Numbered from the stretch's first letter, positions 17,660-26,318 are shown. The stretch: DNA of 64,000 nucleotides from Ralstonia condita (GCF_958405655.1 NZ_CATYWO010000006.1:62001-126000); one strand, 5' to 3'. Numbers and translations are program-made. The notes: generated from the letters alone by a model not told the origin.

Positions 17660-19450
17660 TTATTGACGCAACTTGCGCCGGCGCGCCGTTGCCGGGGTGG
17701 GGGGCGGATGCGTTGCCGCGGCCGCTTCGGTGAGTCGATACATACGGAAATGTTCGTCACGGTCAGCGGGGCGCCTACCTTCCCAGATGAGGCGCCACTC
17801 GAAATTCGAGATGCTCGACGGGGCGCCATAGTCGTACGGGTCGTGGCGCAGCAGGATGTCGCAATGGTCTTCGCTGCTGCCGAAGCGGATATGCCCGAAG
17901 TAGGCGAACGAGGCGAGTTGTGCATCGCCCATGCGAATCGGTTGCACGCACGTATACGTCTGCGGCAGTGCCAGCGCCGCAGACTGCGCGACGTCGCGAT
18001 ACGTTTTGGCGTAGTTGATGGTGGGCAGCCACAGGGTCATCATCAACACCCACAGTAGCGTAGTGCCGGCAGCCGAGATCACTACCGCCCGCCAGATCGC
18101 CTTGGGTGCGCGGGACGTGCGCCACGCCACGATAAGGACCCATGCCGCTGTCACCAGCAGCGCGCAAGCGAGGGCTGTCCAGCTGAATTCCGGCCGGTAG
18201 CCGGGAACGATGCGGTATACGTTGCGCGCGAGTTGCGGGGGGAAGCCCGTCATCTTGGCAATCCACAGCAGCCATACGGTACCGCCAAGGATCGTGAACG
18301 CCAGTAGTGCGAACCAGTCGATGGCGCTGATCGCTCCGCGTTTGAGCGTGGGCAGCGCAAAGGCGGCCATGACGGCCATCGGCGGGATGAGGAGCAGGAA
18401 GCTATCGTCGCCAGGGTGCGGTTGCAAGAGCAAGAGCAGCATCTGAGGCGCCAGCACGGCCAGTGGCAGGACGATATGCGGGGCCGTGCGCATGCCGCTC
18501 CAGCTTCTCCAGGCCCAGGCAGCGAGGGGCCAGACCGGCCAGGCGAACAGCGGCAGGTTGCGCGCGATGAAGCCGAGGGAATAGCCCGTCGGGCCAGCGT
18601 ATTGGTGGCGATCGAAGCGCGCCCATTCGCGCACGTATGTCACCGCGTCTGTCGGATTTACAGCGAGCACGTACGCCATGGCCGGCCAAGACCAACCGAG
18701 CGCCAGCGAAACCGGCAATGCCACCGTCAACAGCGGCTGCACTGGCAGCACGCGCGTCGCTCGCGCCGTGATCAGTACGGCCACGGTCACGGCGAGCGGC
18801 AGAATGGGGCCGCCCGCCAACGACAGGCAACCGATACCGATGCCATAAATAAGGCTGCCCGACTTTGGCTTATCGAGCGCCCGGATGAGCCCGTAGACGC
18901 TGACGGCCACGAAGCTGAGCGCGCCAACCAGCGGCGTGGTCTCGTGACCGCGCTGCGCCAACCCCACGCAAGCCAGGAAGATCAGCAGGGCGCCGTCCGC
19001 GAGCGTACGGCCGTAGTCGCGCGCATTGGGCTGGCCGCCGAAGACGAATTCAAAGGGTTGGACTTCGGCGCGGCGACCGAGCAGGTATGCGCCATACCAG
19101 ATGCAGGCGCACGTAACGAAGAAGAAGAGGGCGGTTGCCAGGCGCGACGCATCGGATGGGCCAAGCCACTGCCCGAACAGGCGAATGCATGCTCCGCCGA
19201 TCCAGTACACCAAGGGACCCGCCTGCACAACCGGGCGCCCAACGATGTTCGGCATCAGCCAGTCTTGCATGTTGCCGGTGGCCAGCGTCCACATCGCGCC
19301 AAAGCCCGCGGCGTCTTCGTTCTTCCACGGGTCGCGTGAGAACAGACCAGACAGGCCGTAGATCACGCAGATGGCGAGCAGCAGCCAACGCGGCAACTCG
19401 CGGGTGGCGGCGGCGGTCAGGCGGATGCGCGAGACGCGGTTGGTGTTCAT
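17660..19450 (-). CDS. ArnT-like membrane glycosyltransferase (GT83/PMT superfamily)
   Basis: 596 residues with an N-terminal helix (about 20-36) and roughly a dozen further hydrophobic segments. The first periplasmic loop has SRDPWKNEDAAGFG, resembling the D-x-x-E catalytic loop of ArnT/PMT-type transferases, which use polyprenyl-phosphate sugars. A large C-terminal soluble domain includes the cysteine-containing TYTCVQPIRMG and SSEDHCDILL. E. coli ArnT adds aminoarabinose to lipid A, but no arn genes are nearby, so the donor and acceptor here are unknown. The product could be called simply a glycosyltransferase family 39/83 membrane protein. Confidence 0.75.
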   Translation of the reverse strand: MNTNRVSRIRLTAAATRELPRWLLLAICVIYGLSGLFSRDPWKNEDAAGFGAMWTLATGNMQDWLMPNIVGRPVVQAGPLVYWIGGACIRLFGQWLGPSDASRLATALFFFVTCACIWYGAYLLGRRAEVQPFEFVFGGQPNARDYGRTLADGALLIFLACVGLAQRGHETTPLVGALSFVAVSVYGLIRALDKPKSGSLIYGIGIGCLSLAGGPILPLAVTVAVLITARATRVLPVQPLLTVALPVSLALGWSWPAMAYVLAVNPTDAVTYVREWARFDRHQYAGPTGYSLGFIARNLPLFAWPVWPLAAWAWRSWSGMRTAPHIVLPLAVLAPQMLLLLLQPHPGDDSFLLLIPPMAVMAAFALPTLKRGAISAIDWFALLAFTILGGTVWLLWIAKMTGFPPQLARNVYRIVPGYRPEFSWTALACALLVTAAWVLIVAWRTSRAPKAIWRAVVISAAGTTLLWVLMMTLWLPTINYAKTYRDVAQSAALALPQTYTCVQPIRMGDAQLASFAYFGHIRFGSSEDHCDILLRHDPYDYGAPSSISNFEWRLIWEGRRPADRDEHFRMYRLTEAAAATHPPPTPATARRRKLRQ

Positions 19451-19545
19451 CGGGTGTCAGACCGGGCGAGCCCAGCCGGGGTTGCACAGCGACGTGCGGA
19501 TCGTAAAGAGCGGCCGAACCAACGGCCTACCATGTGCCGAGAAAC

Positions 19546-19573
19546 AAAAAAGGCAGCCGGAGCTGCCTTTTTC
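19546..19573 (-). terminator. Terminator downstream of rpmE2
   Basis: AAAAAGGCAGC, loop CGGA, GCTGCCTTTTT. Symmetric, 60 bp after the rpmE2 stop on the minus strand. Confidence 0.85.
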
Positions 19574-19633
19574 TGACCACTAAGACGGTCTGCACTGAGC
19601 GGATCATGCGCTGAGCCGTCTCCGGCGCCGATA

Positions 19634-19894
19634 TTACTTGGCAGCCTTGCCGATCTTGCTGCCGAACTTGTTGCGGAACTTCTCGACGCGGCCGGCGGTG
19701 TCCAGCACCTTCTGCTGGCCCGTGTAGAACGGGTGCGATTCGGACGAGACTTCGATCTTGGCCAGCGGATATTCCTTGCCGTCCAGCGTAATCGTTTCCT
19801 TGGTTTGGATGGTCGAGCGGGTGATGAACTTGAACTCGCTGGACATATCCTGGAACACGACTTCGCGATAATTCGGGTGAATGCCTTCTTTCAT
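19634..19894 (-). CDS. rpmE2: 50S ribosomal protein L31, type B (zinc-independent)
   Basis: 86 residues beginning MKEGIHPNYREVVFQDMSS, the type B L31 start. It has no cysteine, so it lacks the CxxC zinc site of L31 type A. The longer mid-section (STIQTKETITLDGKEYPL) and HPFYTGQQK end are typical. In many bacteria this paralogue replaces the zinc form under zinc limitation; in Burkholderiaceae it may be the only L31. ATG at 19894-19892 gives the family length, although the frame is open upstream. It has its own promoter and terminator. Confidence 0.96.
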   Translation of the reverse strand: MKEGIHPNYREVVFQDMSSEFKFITRSTIQTKETITLDGKEYPLAKIEVSSESHPFYTGQQKVLDTAGRVEKFRNKFGSKIGKAAK

Positions 19895-19990
19895 GATGGG
19901 CCCTGGGGTTGAGGTAGCCAATTCGCGGCGCGCTTCAGGTTGATGACCGTGCGACCAGCCGTGAATCACTTGCCGGGTGAATAAACGACA

Positions 19991-20020
19991 ATTATGCCAG
20001 AGAAACAAAGGCTTGGGCAA
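19991..20020 (-). promoter_or_regulatory. Promoter of rpmE2
   Basis: On the minus strand TTGCCC (20020-20015) and CATAAT (19996-19991) are 18 bp apart. The predicted mRNA would have a leader of roughly 90 nt. No obvious Zur-like inverted repeat overlaps the promoter. Confidence 0.6.
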
Positions 20021-20093
20021 CGCACTCGTCCTGAAATCCGTCGGCCTGCCGCGTCGAAAGTGGCGCATAAAGCCTTTTTTTGTTGTGTGGCGC

Positions 20094-20660
20094 TCAAGGT
20101 GTGGCCAGACGTTCGATGGTGACCGTGCCCTGGCCGTCGAGATCCAGCGTTCGGCTGTCGCCCATGCGCAACGAGGTGTCGATATCGTGGGTCCACGTGT
20201 CGACCAGGGAGGGCACCTGAGCGTCGGACGACGGCCGGAAGCGATGCAGCGTCACCCCGATCGACAGTGCCTGGAACGTGCCTGAGGCGCTCACTGGCCG
20301 CAGCGTGACATCGATCCCCGTCTTGGCCCAGCGGTGGCGTATGAACTGGCATGCGGTGGTGTCGCAGCCGAGGGGGATCGTACTGTCGGGAAGTCCGGCG
20401 GCGAACCGCTTTTCCCATTCTGCCCGCGGCATCGATCCGCCAACGTCATAGGTATGCGTGTGCGCGAGCAGTGTGATGTGCTGGCCCGTGGCTGACGGCG
20501 CGGCTGGCATCGTCAGCCGTTGGGTTTCAGACTGGCCGTCGAGCCATGCTGTGACTCGGAAGATCAGCGGTGGCATTGGCTGCGCGCAGGCTGCCGAGGC
20601 AGTCATGCTCAGGACCAGCAAGCCAACATGAAACAGGCGGGATGTCGTCAAGGCAGGCAC
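20094..20660 (-). CDS. Uncharacterised secreted protein
   Basis: 188 residues; family not recognised. Residues 1-27 form a signal peptide (RLFHVGLLVLSMTASAACAQ), so the protein is probably periplasmic. The mature part has two cysteines in close spacing (LGCDTTACQF) that could form a disulfide, and is otherwise rich in beta-type alternation (TAWLDGQSETQRLTMP, TLDLDGQGTVTIERL). Its first codons overlap the last 13 bp of mtfA, so it is translationally coupled to it. Confidence 0.7.
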   Translation of the reverse strand: MPALTTSRLFHVGLLVLSMTASAACAQPMPPLIFRVTAWLDGQSETQRLTMPAAPSATGQHITLLAHTHTYDVGGSMPRAEWEKRFAAGLPDSTIPLGCDTTACQFIRHRWAKTGIDVTLRPVSASGTFQALSIGVTLHRFRPSSDAQVPSLVDTWTHDIDTSLRMGDSRTLDLDGQGTVTIERLATP

Positions 20661-21514
20661 CTGTCCTGGTGATGCCCTACCTGCAGCACGCGGCGTGCCG
20701 GGTCTTGCAAATAGAACGCTTGCAAGAGCGAGTAGAGCGCCGGCAGCCTTTCGAACAACGCCGCCGGCTCGGTGAAGAACACTTCCGAAGCGACCGCGAA
20801 GAATTCGGCCGGATGTTGCGCGGCATAGGGGTCAAGCAACGAGAGGACCGGATCGCGCCCCCAGCGATGCTCGGGAACCTGTTCACATCGGTCGGCAAAG
20901 GCGTCGTACGCGGCGTGGAGATGATCGGCCCACGCTTCCCGGGCAACGTCGGTATGCAACTGCGACGAGAATGCGGGGATGCCGTCAGACGCTCCGTTGA
21001 GCATGTCGAGCTTGTGCGCAAATTCGTGAATGACCACGTTGTAGGGCTGCGTGTTCGGCTCTGCCAAACCGCTGCCGAGCTGGATGTCTTGCCACGAAAG
21101 AATGACGGGCCCGTGCTCCCATGCCTCACCGGCGGCCTCTTCCCGGACGTGATGGACAACGCCGTCTTCATCCATCACATCCTTGCGGATGATGAATTCG
21201 CCGGGGTAGATGACCACCCCATGCCACCCGCCGTACCACGCCATACCCAGTTCCAGGATTGGCACACTCGCCTGCACCGCGATGGCGACCACCATGTCGT
21301 CTGTCAGCGGCAGGTCGTGCGCGGTCGTGAATTCCTTTTCGGCGATGAAGAGCGTGGCAGTTTCACGCAGGCGTGCAAGGTCGGCAGCAGACCAATCCAC
21401 CAAGAAGGGCAGGCCGGCAAGCGTGCGTGACCACAATGCATCCGGGATGGCGTAGCGCGCCAGGCGCCGCGAACGCATGCGACTGGACAGCCAATGGAAG
21501 ACGGACAAAAACAT
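20648..21514 (-). CDS. mtfA: Zinc peptidase MtfA (M90 family)
   Basis: 288 residues. The zincin motif HEFAHKLD near residue 170 has the two His zinc ligands and the catalytic Glu. The preceding GVVIYPGEFI and SWQDIQLGS segments and the following DMLNGASDGIP are typical of the M90/DUF980 family. In E. coli MtfA binds and inactivates the repressor Mlc and so controls the glucose PTS; it also has aminopeptidase activity. Ralstonia-type bacteria generally lack that PTS regulation, so the local target is unclear. It is followed immediately by the secreted unknown gene. Confidence 0.93.
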   Translation of the reverse strand: MFLSVFHWLSSRMRSRRLARYAIPDALWSRTLAGLPFLVDWSAADLARLRETATLFIAEKEFTTAHDLPLTDDMVVAIAVQASVPILELGMAWYGGWHGVVIYPGEFIIRKDVMDEDGVVHHVREEAAGEAWEHGPVILSWQDIQLGSGLAEPNTQPYNVVIHEFAHKLDMLNGASDGIPAFSSQLHTDVAREAWADHLHAAYDAFADRCEQVPEHRWGRDPVLSLLDPYAAQHPAEFFAVASEVFFTEPAALFERLPALYSLLQAFYLQDPARRVLQVGHHQDRCLP

Positions 21515-21559
21515 GCGTCCAGTATATCGATGCCGGTGATCGTCCTGACGCGGAGCAGT

Positions 21560-22228
21560 TCAGGCCACTGACAGCAGGCGGGCGCCGCGCTGGTTGGCAA
21601 CGTACACCGCTTCAGTGCGGCTGCGCACCTTCACGCGCCGATAGAGCGTGCTGATATGAGCCTTGGCCGTAGCTTCCGAAATATTCAGCATGCGGCTGAT
21701 GGTCTTGACTGGGTGTCCGCGCGAGAGCAATACGAGAATTTCGTACTGGCGCGGCGTGATGCCCAGCAGCTTGGGGTCGGTTTGCGGATCACCCGCCAGT
21801 GCGGGGTTCGGGGCGCCGTCCAGTCGTGACTCCGGCAGTAATGCGCTGGCCGGAATGTACTGGCCGCCCGCCAGCACCAACTCCAGCGAAGCCGCGATGA
21901 CCTCGCCCGGCGAGTGTTTGAGCGTGTAGCCGGACAAGCCCATCTGCATGAGGGTGCGGATGATGTCGGGGGATTCGGATTCCGCCAATACGACCACGTG
22001 ACGGGCATGCGGCCGATGCATGATCTCGCCAATGGCGGAGAGCTCGTCCAACTGTGGCAGCGGCAGTCCGATGACGAGGAGTCCGGCATCAGCGTTCGTT
22101 TCGATGGCGTCGAACATGCCTTCGTCGGGTTCGACCACAGTGACGCCGGTGACACCCTTGAGCGTACGCAGCAGATGCGCGATGCCCGTACGCACCAACG
22201 GATGGCCTTCGATCAAAACAGTGTTCAT
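21560..22228 (-). CDS. LuxR/NarL-family response regulator with degenerate receiver
   Basis: 222 residues. Residues 1-120 are a CheY-like receiver fold and 150-215 a LuxR helix-turn-helix (LGITPRQYEILVLLSRGHPVKTISRMLNISEATAKAHISTLYRRV). The expected phospho-acceptor Asp at the end of strand 3 is replaced: LLVIGLPLPQ stands where family members have a DLxLP motif. The acidic pair in strand 1 is reduced to E-G (VLIEGHPLVR). Phosphorylation is therefore unlikely; the protein may respond to a ligand, protein contact or concentration. No histidine kinase gene is adjacent. Confidence 0.88.
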   Translation of the reverse strand: MNTVLIEGHPLVRTGIAHLLRTLKGVTGVTVVEPDEGMFDAIETNADAGLLVIGLPLPQLDELSAIGEIMHRPHARHVVVLAESESPDIIRTLMQMGLSGYTLKHSPGEVIAASLELVLAGGQYIPASALLPESRLDGAPNPALAGDPQTDPKLLGITPRQYEILVLLSRGHPVKTISRMLNISEATAKAHISTLYRRVKVRSRTEAVYVANQRGARLLSVA

Positions 22229-22602
22229 GTTGTTCTCGACCTGTTACCGATCTTGCGAACATCCACGTCGCCTCCGGCGATGAAGCGGGCCGGAGCAGAC
22301 CCCCGTCCGAATCATTTTAGTGGCGTATCAAGAAAATGACAGATGTCACGGTTATGTCTCGGACTTTTGTCGGCACATCCTGGCGACCGGAGTCCAGCGT
22401 TTGCCAGGGCGTGCAATTCACGCATCGGGAAACGGGCCGTCGCGATGACAGCGGATTTTTGGAGGCGGCTATTCAGCCACAACACAAAAACGCATGCCAC
22501 GCTTGGGCGATTATCTTTCCGTTTGCGGAATATCCAGTCAATACAAGTCGTTGATTGTTATTGCACGGATGCCGCTCCCACCTTGGCTGGGAGGGGCGGG
22601 TC
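22229..22602. other. Non-coding stretch upstream of the LuxR-type regulator
   Basis: 374 bp with no convincing gene and a lower GC content around 22480-22570 than the surrounding coding DNA. It holds the promoter of the minus-strand regulator. The only strong symmetry is TGACA-GA-TGTCA at 22337-22348, about 110 bp from the regulator start, a possible operator. Confidence 0.35.
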
Positions 22603-23001
22603 ATGCCCATCAACGCGCAGCGCTGTGCCCGGCGTTCGCCACCGAAGCGGACGATCGATCTGATCGGAATGGTCGCGAACGTTGCAGCCATGGTCATCAT
22701 GGCGCCGGCGTTCACAGTAGACGGCGACTTCGACGTTGCGCGTGCTTGTGTGCACGTCATCGCCTTTCGCGGCATTCCCACCGATACGTTGCCGGTGAAA
22801 ACTGCCAACGGTCCTTATCCCACCCGCGCATTCGATTCATCCATCGGTTTCGTCGCGTCCCTGCTCTCGGACGGCGAACTCGGTACGTCGCATGCGTGGC
22901 TTAACAATCTCCCGGCGAGGATTTATGCGCAATCCCCTCGGAAGTGGGGGTTCGGTTTTAGGCTTGCCCATGGCGCGGTATTCCACACGCAGCCATGGTA
23001 A
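22603..23001 (+). CDS. Possible small gene, 132 residues, function unknown
   Basis: An ATG at 22603 is preceded by GGGAGG (22589-22594) at 8-nt spacing, a near-perfect Shine-Dalgarno. Third codon positions are strongly G/C up to about codon 105, as in neighbouring real genes. The protein has a basic N terminus (RRSPPKR) followed by a hydrophobic stretch IGMVANVAAMVIMAPAFTV, like a signal anchor, then FDVARACVHVIAFRGIPTD. I do not recognise a family. Overlapping open frames on the minus strand have shadow-like composition. It could also be a remnant of a longer gene, since the C-terminal 30 residues look less coding-like. Confidence 0.3.
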   Translation: MPINAQRCARRSPPKRTIDLIGMVANVAAMVIMAPAFTVDGDFDVARACVHVIAFRGIPTDTLPVKTANGPYPTRAFDSSIGFVASLLSDGELGTSHAWLNNLPARIYAQSPRKWGFGFRLAHGAVFHTQPW

Positions 23002-23227
23002 AAGGCGGCTAACTGCGACGCAATCGGGCCGCACTGACAGCACTTTTTCGCGCCAGTCGGGCAAGACAATGCTTTACGCCGCACTTTCCTGGCGCGAATG
23101 GTGCAGCGGGGGTTTCGCCCGGCGTTCAGCAAAGCCCATCGCCTGACCCTCCGCGACGGGTGCCTGCCAGGAAAACGGAACGGAGTGCAGCGCGGTACGG
23201 CGCCCGCGTAGGCGCGCAAGGCGCCCG

Positions 23228-24598
23228 TCAGGCGGTATGCAACTGTTCTGCGCGGATACCGTGTTTCTGCATCAATCGATACAACGTCACACGCGACACA
23301 GCCAGCTCGCGCGCGGTCATGCCCATGTGAAAGCCGTTGCGCGCAATGGCGGTGCGGATGGCGTCGGACTCGGCGCCTTCGCGTGCTTCCTCAAGCGTCT
23401 GGCCCGAGACCGACGCGTAGCCTTCCAAATGCAGATCGGCGGCGGAGATCTTGCGGTTGTCGGTCATCACCAGTGCGCGGCGCACGCGGTTGATCAACTC
23501 GCGTACGTTGCCTGGCCACGGGTAATGCATCATCGCGTGCAATGCGCAGGGCGTAAAACCGCGAATGCGATGCGACGCTTCGCTGGCATGCTGCGCGAGG
23601 ATATGCTCGGCCAAGAGGACGATGTCGCTGCCGCGCTCGCGCAGCGGCGGCACAGACAACGTCAGCACGCACAAACGGTGGAACAGGTCAGTCCGGAATC
23701 CGCCGTGCTGCTGCGCGGCTTCAAGATCCACGTGCGTGGCAGAGATGATGCGGATGTCCAGCGGAATCGCCTGGTGTCCACCCAGCCGCGTAATCGTGCC
23801 CTGTTGCAGGAAGCGCAGCAGGCTGACCTGGCTTTCAAGCGGCAGGTCGCCGATTTCATCGAGGAACAACGTGCCGCCGTTGGCGTGCTCGACCCAGCCG
23901 ATATGGCGTTGGTGTGCACCTGTGAACGCGCCTTTCTCGTAGCCGAACAGTTCCGACTGGATCAGGTGCGGTGGTATGGCGCCGCAATTGATCGCAATGA
24001 AGGGTCCGCCCGCCCGCGCGGAGGCCTCGTGAATTGCCTGCGCTGTCAATTCCTTACCGGTGCCCGACTCGCCCGCGATGAATGCCGGGGCGCTGTTCTG
24101 CGCGACCTTGCGGATGGCGCGGAAAAGACTGTGCATGGCCGGACATTCGCCGAGCATACGCGCGTTGTTGAGCTTGGGCGTTGGAGTCGCCTCCTGCGCA
24201 AGCGCAGCCATCCCCCAGGCGTGACGCAACGAATAGGCAGTTTCTTCTGCACGCAGCGGCATCTGCACATAGTCGACGCAGTAGTCGCGCACCAGCTGGC
24301 GCACGCGCTCGTGGCTCAGCATGTTTGCCGGCAGTGCAGCGACCCAGCCGACATGCGGTGCCTGCATGCAGCGCTCGAGCAAATCCAGTTCGGCGGTCGA
24401 GAAGGCACTTCCGAAATCGATCAGGCCGGCTTTGGGCGCACCGTCACGGATCGCGCAGCCAAGCTCCCGTACCGACATCACCCGCCGCACCTGCCAGTCC
24501 GCGCCCAGAATTGTCTCGTCAATCTCCCCCATGCCGGTGCGTGACGCAACCACAACGGTTCGGCATGCACCTGTACATTCCAGCGACGCATCGCGCAT
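23228..24598 (-). CDS. Sigma-54-dependent transcriptional activator, VpsR/FleQ-like
   Basis: 456 residues. The AAA+ core (about 145-380) has Walker A GESGTGKE, the sigma-54 contact loop GAFTGA, Walker B GTLFLDEIGDLP, and R-finger region FRTDLFHRL. The C-terminal Fis-type helix-turn-helix is AIARNGFHMGMTARELAVSRVTLYRLMQKHGI. The N-terminal 125 residues look receiver-like but without a canonical acidic pocket, as in VpsR/FleQ regulators that sense c-di-GMP rather than phosphate; this link is inference. ATG at 24598 is chosen because GGGGGAT lies 6 nt upstream; the frame is open 41 codons further. Confidence 0.85.
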   Translation of the reverse strand: MRDASLECTGACRTVVVASRTGMGEIDETILGADWQVRRVMSVRELGCAIRDGAPKAGLIDFGSAFSTAELDLLERCMQAPHVGWVAALPANMLSHERVRQLVRDYCVDYVQMPLRAEETAYSLRHAWGMAALAQEATPTPKLNNARMLGECPAMHSLFRAIRKVAQNSAPAFIAGESGTGKELTAQAIHEASARAGGPFIAINCGAIPPHLIQSELFGYEKGAFTGAHQRHIGWVEHANGGTLFLDEIGDLPLESQVSLLRFLQQGTITRLGGHQAIPLDIRIISATHVDLEAAQQHGGFRTDLFHRLCVLTLSVPPLRERGSDIVLLAEHILAQHASEASHRIRGFTPCALHAMMHYPWPGNVRELINRVRRALVMTDNRKISAADLHLEGYASVSGQTLEEAREGAESDAIRTAIARNGFHMGMTARELAVSRVTLYRLMQKHGIRAEQLHTA

Positions 24599-24818
24599 GG
24601 TTATCCCCCGTTCGATTTTTCGTGGCCCTGATTGCCTGCCCAAGCGGCTTAACCCGGGCAGGCTTGCAGTATGGTTGCCGGGTTTCTCTTTTGCGATGAC
24701 GTTTAAGGACGAGGGGAGCAAACGCTTGCGTCCAGCGCACGTAATGCGAACGAACTAGCGAATTTCATCTCCTTGCCGAGAAAATCTGCCGATAAATCAG
24801 CCCATTGCTGGGGCAATA

Positions 24819-24848
24819 AAAAAGCGCACCACTGAGGGTGCGCTTTTT
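24819..24848 (-). terminator. Terminator downstream of rho
   Basis: GCGCACC (24824-24830) and GGTGCGC (24837-24843) with flanking A and T runs; it lies about 20 bp after the rho stop and can act in both directions. Confidence 0.88.
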
Positions 24849-24865
24849 GATTCGTCCCGCGGGGC

Positions 24866-26128
24866 TCAGCCGCCGCGTCGCATCATGTCAAAGAACTCGG
24901 CGTTGTTCTTGGTCGACTTGAGTTTGTCGAGCAGGAATTCCATTGCTTCGACTTCGTCCATGTCATGGATGAACTTGCGCAGGATCCACACTTTTTGCAG
25001 GATGTCCGGCTTGATGAGCAGTTCTTCGCGGCGCGTGCCTGACTTGTTCAGGTTGATGGCGGGGTAGACGCGCTTCTCGGCCAAGCGGCGTTCCAGGTGC
25101 ACTTCCATGTTGCCGGTGCCCTTGAACTCTTCATAGATCACGTCATCCATGCGGCTGCCGGTTTCGATCAGCGCCGTGCCGATGATGGTGAGCGAACCAC
25201 CTTCTTCCAGGTTACGTGCCGCACCGAAGAAACGTTTCGGACGCTGCAGCGCGTTGGCGTCGACACCGCCAGTCAGCACCTTGCCCGAGGTCGGCACCAC
25301 GGTGTTGTAGGCGCGGGCCAGACGCGTGATCGAGTCCAGCACGATCACCACGTCCTTCTTCAGTTCGACCAGGCGCTTGGCCTTTTCGATGACCATTTCG
25401 GCCACTTGCACGTGACGAACGGCAGGCTCGTCAAACGTCGAGGCCACGACCTCGCCGCGCACGGTGCGCTGCATTTCGGTCACTTCTTCGGGGCGCTCGT
25501 CGATCAGCAGCACGAACAGCTCGGCTTCCGGGTGGTTGGTCGCGATGGCGTGCGCAATGTGCTGCAGCATCACGGTCTTGCCGGACTTCGGGCTTGCCAC
25601 CAGCAGCGCGCGTTGGCCGCGGCCGATCGGGGCAATCATGTCGATGATGCGGCCGGTGATGTTCTCTTCGGCCTTGATGTCGCGTTCGAGCGTGAGCGGC
25701 TTGTTCGGGTGCAGCGGCGTCAGGTTCTCGAACATGATGCGGTTCTTGACCGCCTCTGGAGGCTGCGCGTTGACCTTGTCGACCTTCACCAGCGCGAAGT
25801 AGCGCTCGCCGTCCTTCGGGGTGCGCACCTCGCCTTCGATGGTGTCGCCCGTATGCAGATTGAAGCGGCGAATCTGCGACGGGCTGATGTAGATGTCGTC
25901 CGTGCTGGCCAGATAGGAGGTCTCGGGCGAGCGCAGAAAGCCGAAGCCATCGGGCAGCACTTCCAGCGTGCCGTCACCAAAGATGGTTTCCCCCTGTTTC
26001 GCCTTCTTTTTCAGGATGGCAAACATCAATTCTTGTTTGCGCATGCGCTGCGCGTTATCGATCTCCAGCTGTCCCGCCATTTCCAGCAATTGGGACACAT
26101 GCAAGGATTTCAGTTCTGTCAGATGCAT
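24866..26128 (-). CDS. rho: Transcription termination factor Rho
   Basis: 420 residues, the standard length. The N-terminal Rho domain starts MHLTELKSLHVSQLLEMAGQ, followed by the RNA-binding cold-shock fold with GFGFLRSPETSYLAS. The helicase domain has Walker A SPKSGKT near residue 180, Walker B VVIVLDSITRLARAYN and the R-finger region. The hexamer terminates transcription on unstructured RNA. ATG at 26128 is the family start; upstream codons (26236-26129) are open but implausible. No short insert or prion-like segment is present. Confidence 0.98.
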   Translation of the reverse strand: MHLTELKSLHVSQLLEMAGQLEIDNAQRMRKQELMFAILKKKAKQGETIFGDGTLEVLPDGFGFLRSPETSYLASTDDIYISPSQIRRFNLHTGDTIEGEVRTPKDGERYFALVKVDKVNAQPPEAVKNRIMFENLTPLHPNKPLTLERDIKAEENITGRIIDMIAPIGRGQRALLVASPKSGKTVMLQHIAHAIATNHPEAELFVLLIDERPEEVTEMQRTVRGEVVASTFDEPAVRHVQVAEMVIEKAKRLVELKKDVVIVLDSITRLARAYNTVVPTSGKVLTGGVDANALQRPKRFFGAARNLEEGGSLTIIGTALIETGSRMDDVIYEEFKGTGNMEVHLERRLAEKRVYPAINLNKSGTRREELLIKPDILQKVWILRKFIHDMDEVEAMEFLLDKLKSTKNNAEFFDMMRRGG

Positions 26129-26318
26129 AGACGAAGGAATGGGAAGAGCCCGAACGGGCAGCGAAACGGGAAAACGCGGGGAGGGGGAAAGATCGAGCGA
26201 ACGCTCGGAGAAACGGATTGGCTGCAATCTTAGCACAACGCTGGCGCGCTTCCGGGCGGAAGCTCACCAGCGTTTGTCGGACCGGCGGAATCGCACCGCG
26301 CCGCCGTCCGAGGACACC

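Noticed and set aside
22473..22808. Minus-strand open frame overlapping the small plus-strand gene candidate
   Set aside because: No ribosome site, Ser/Arg/Thr-rich shadow composition, and weaker third-position bias than the plus frame.
23090..23105. Sigma-54 promoter-like TGGCGC-N5-GTGCA on the plus strand
   Set aside because: Two mismatches to consensus, and it points towards the 3' end of a minus-strand gene with nothing to drive.
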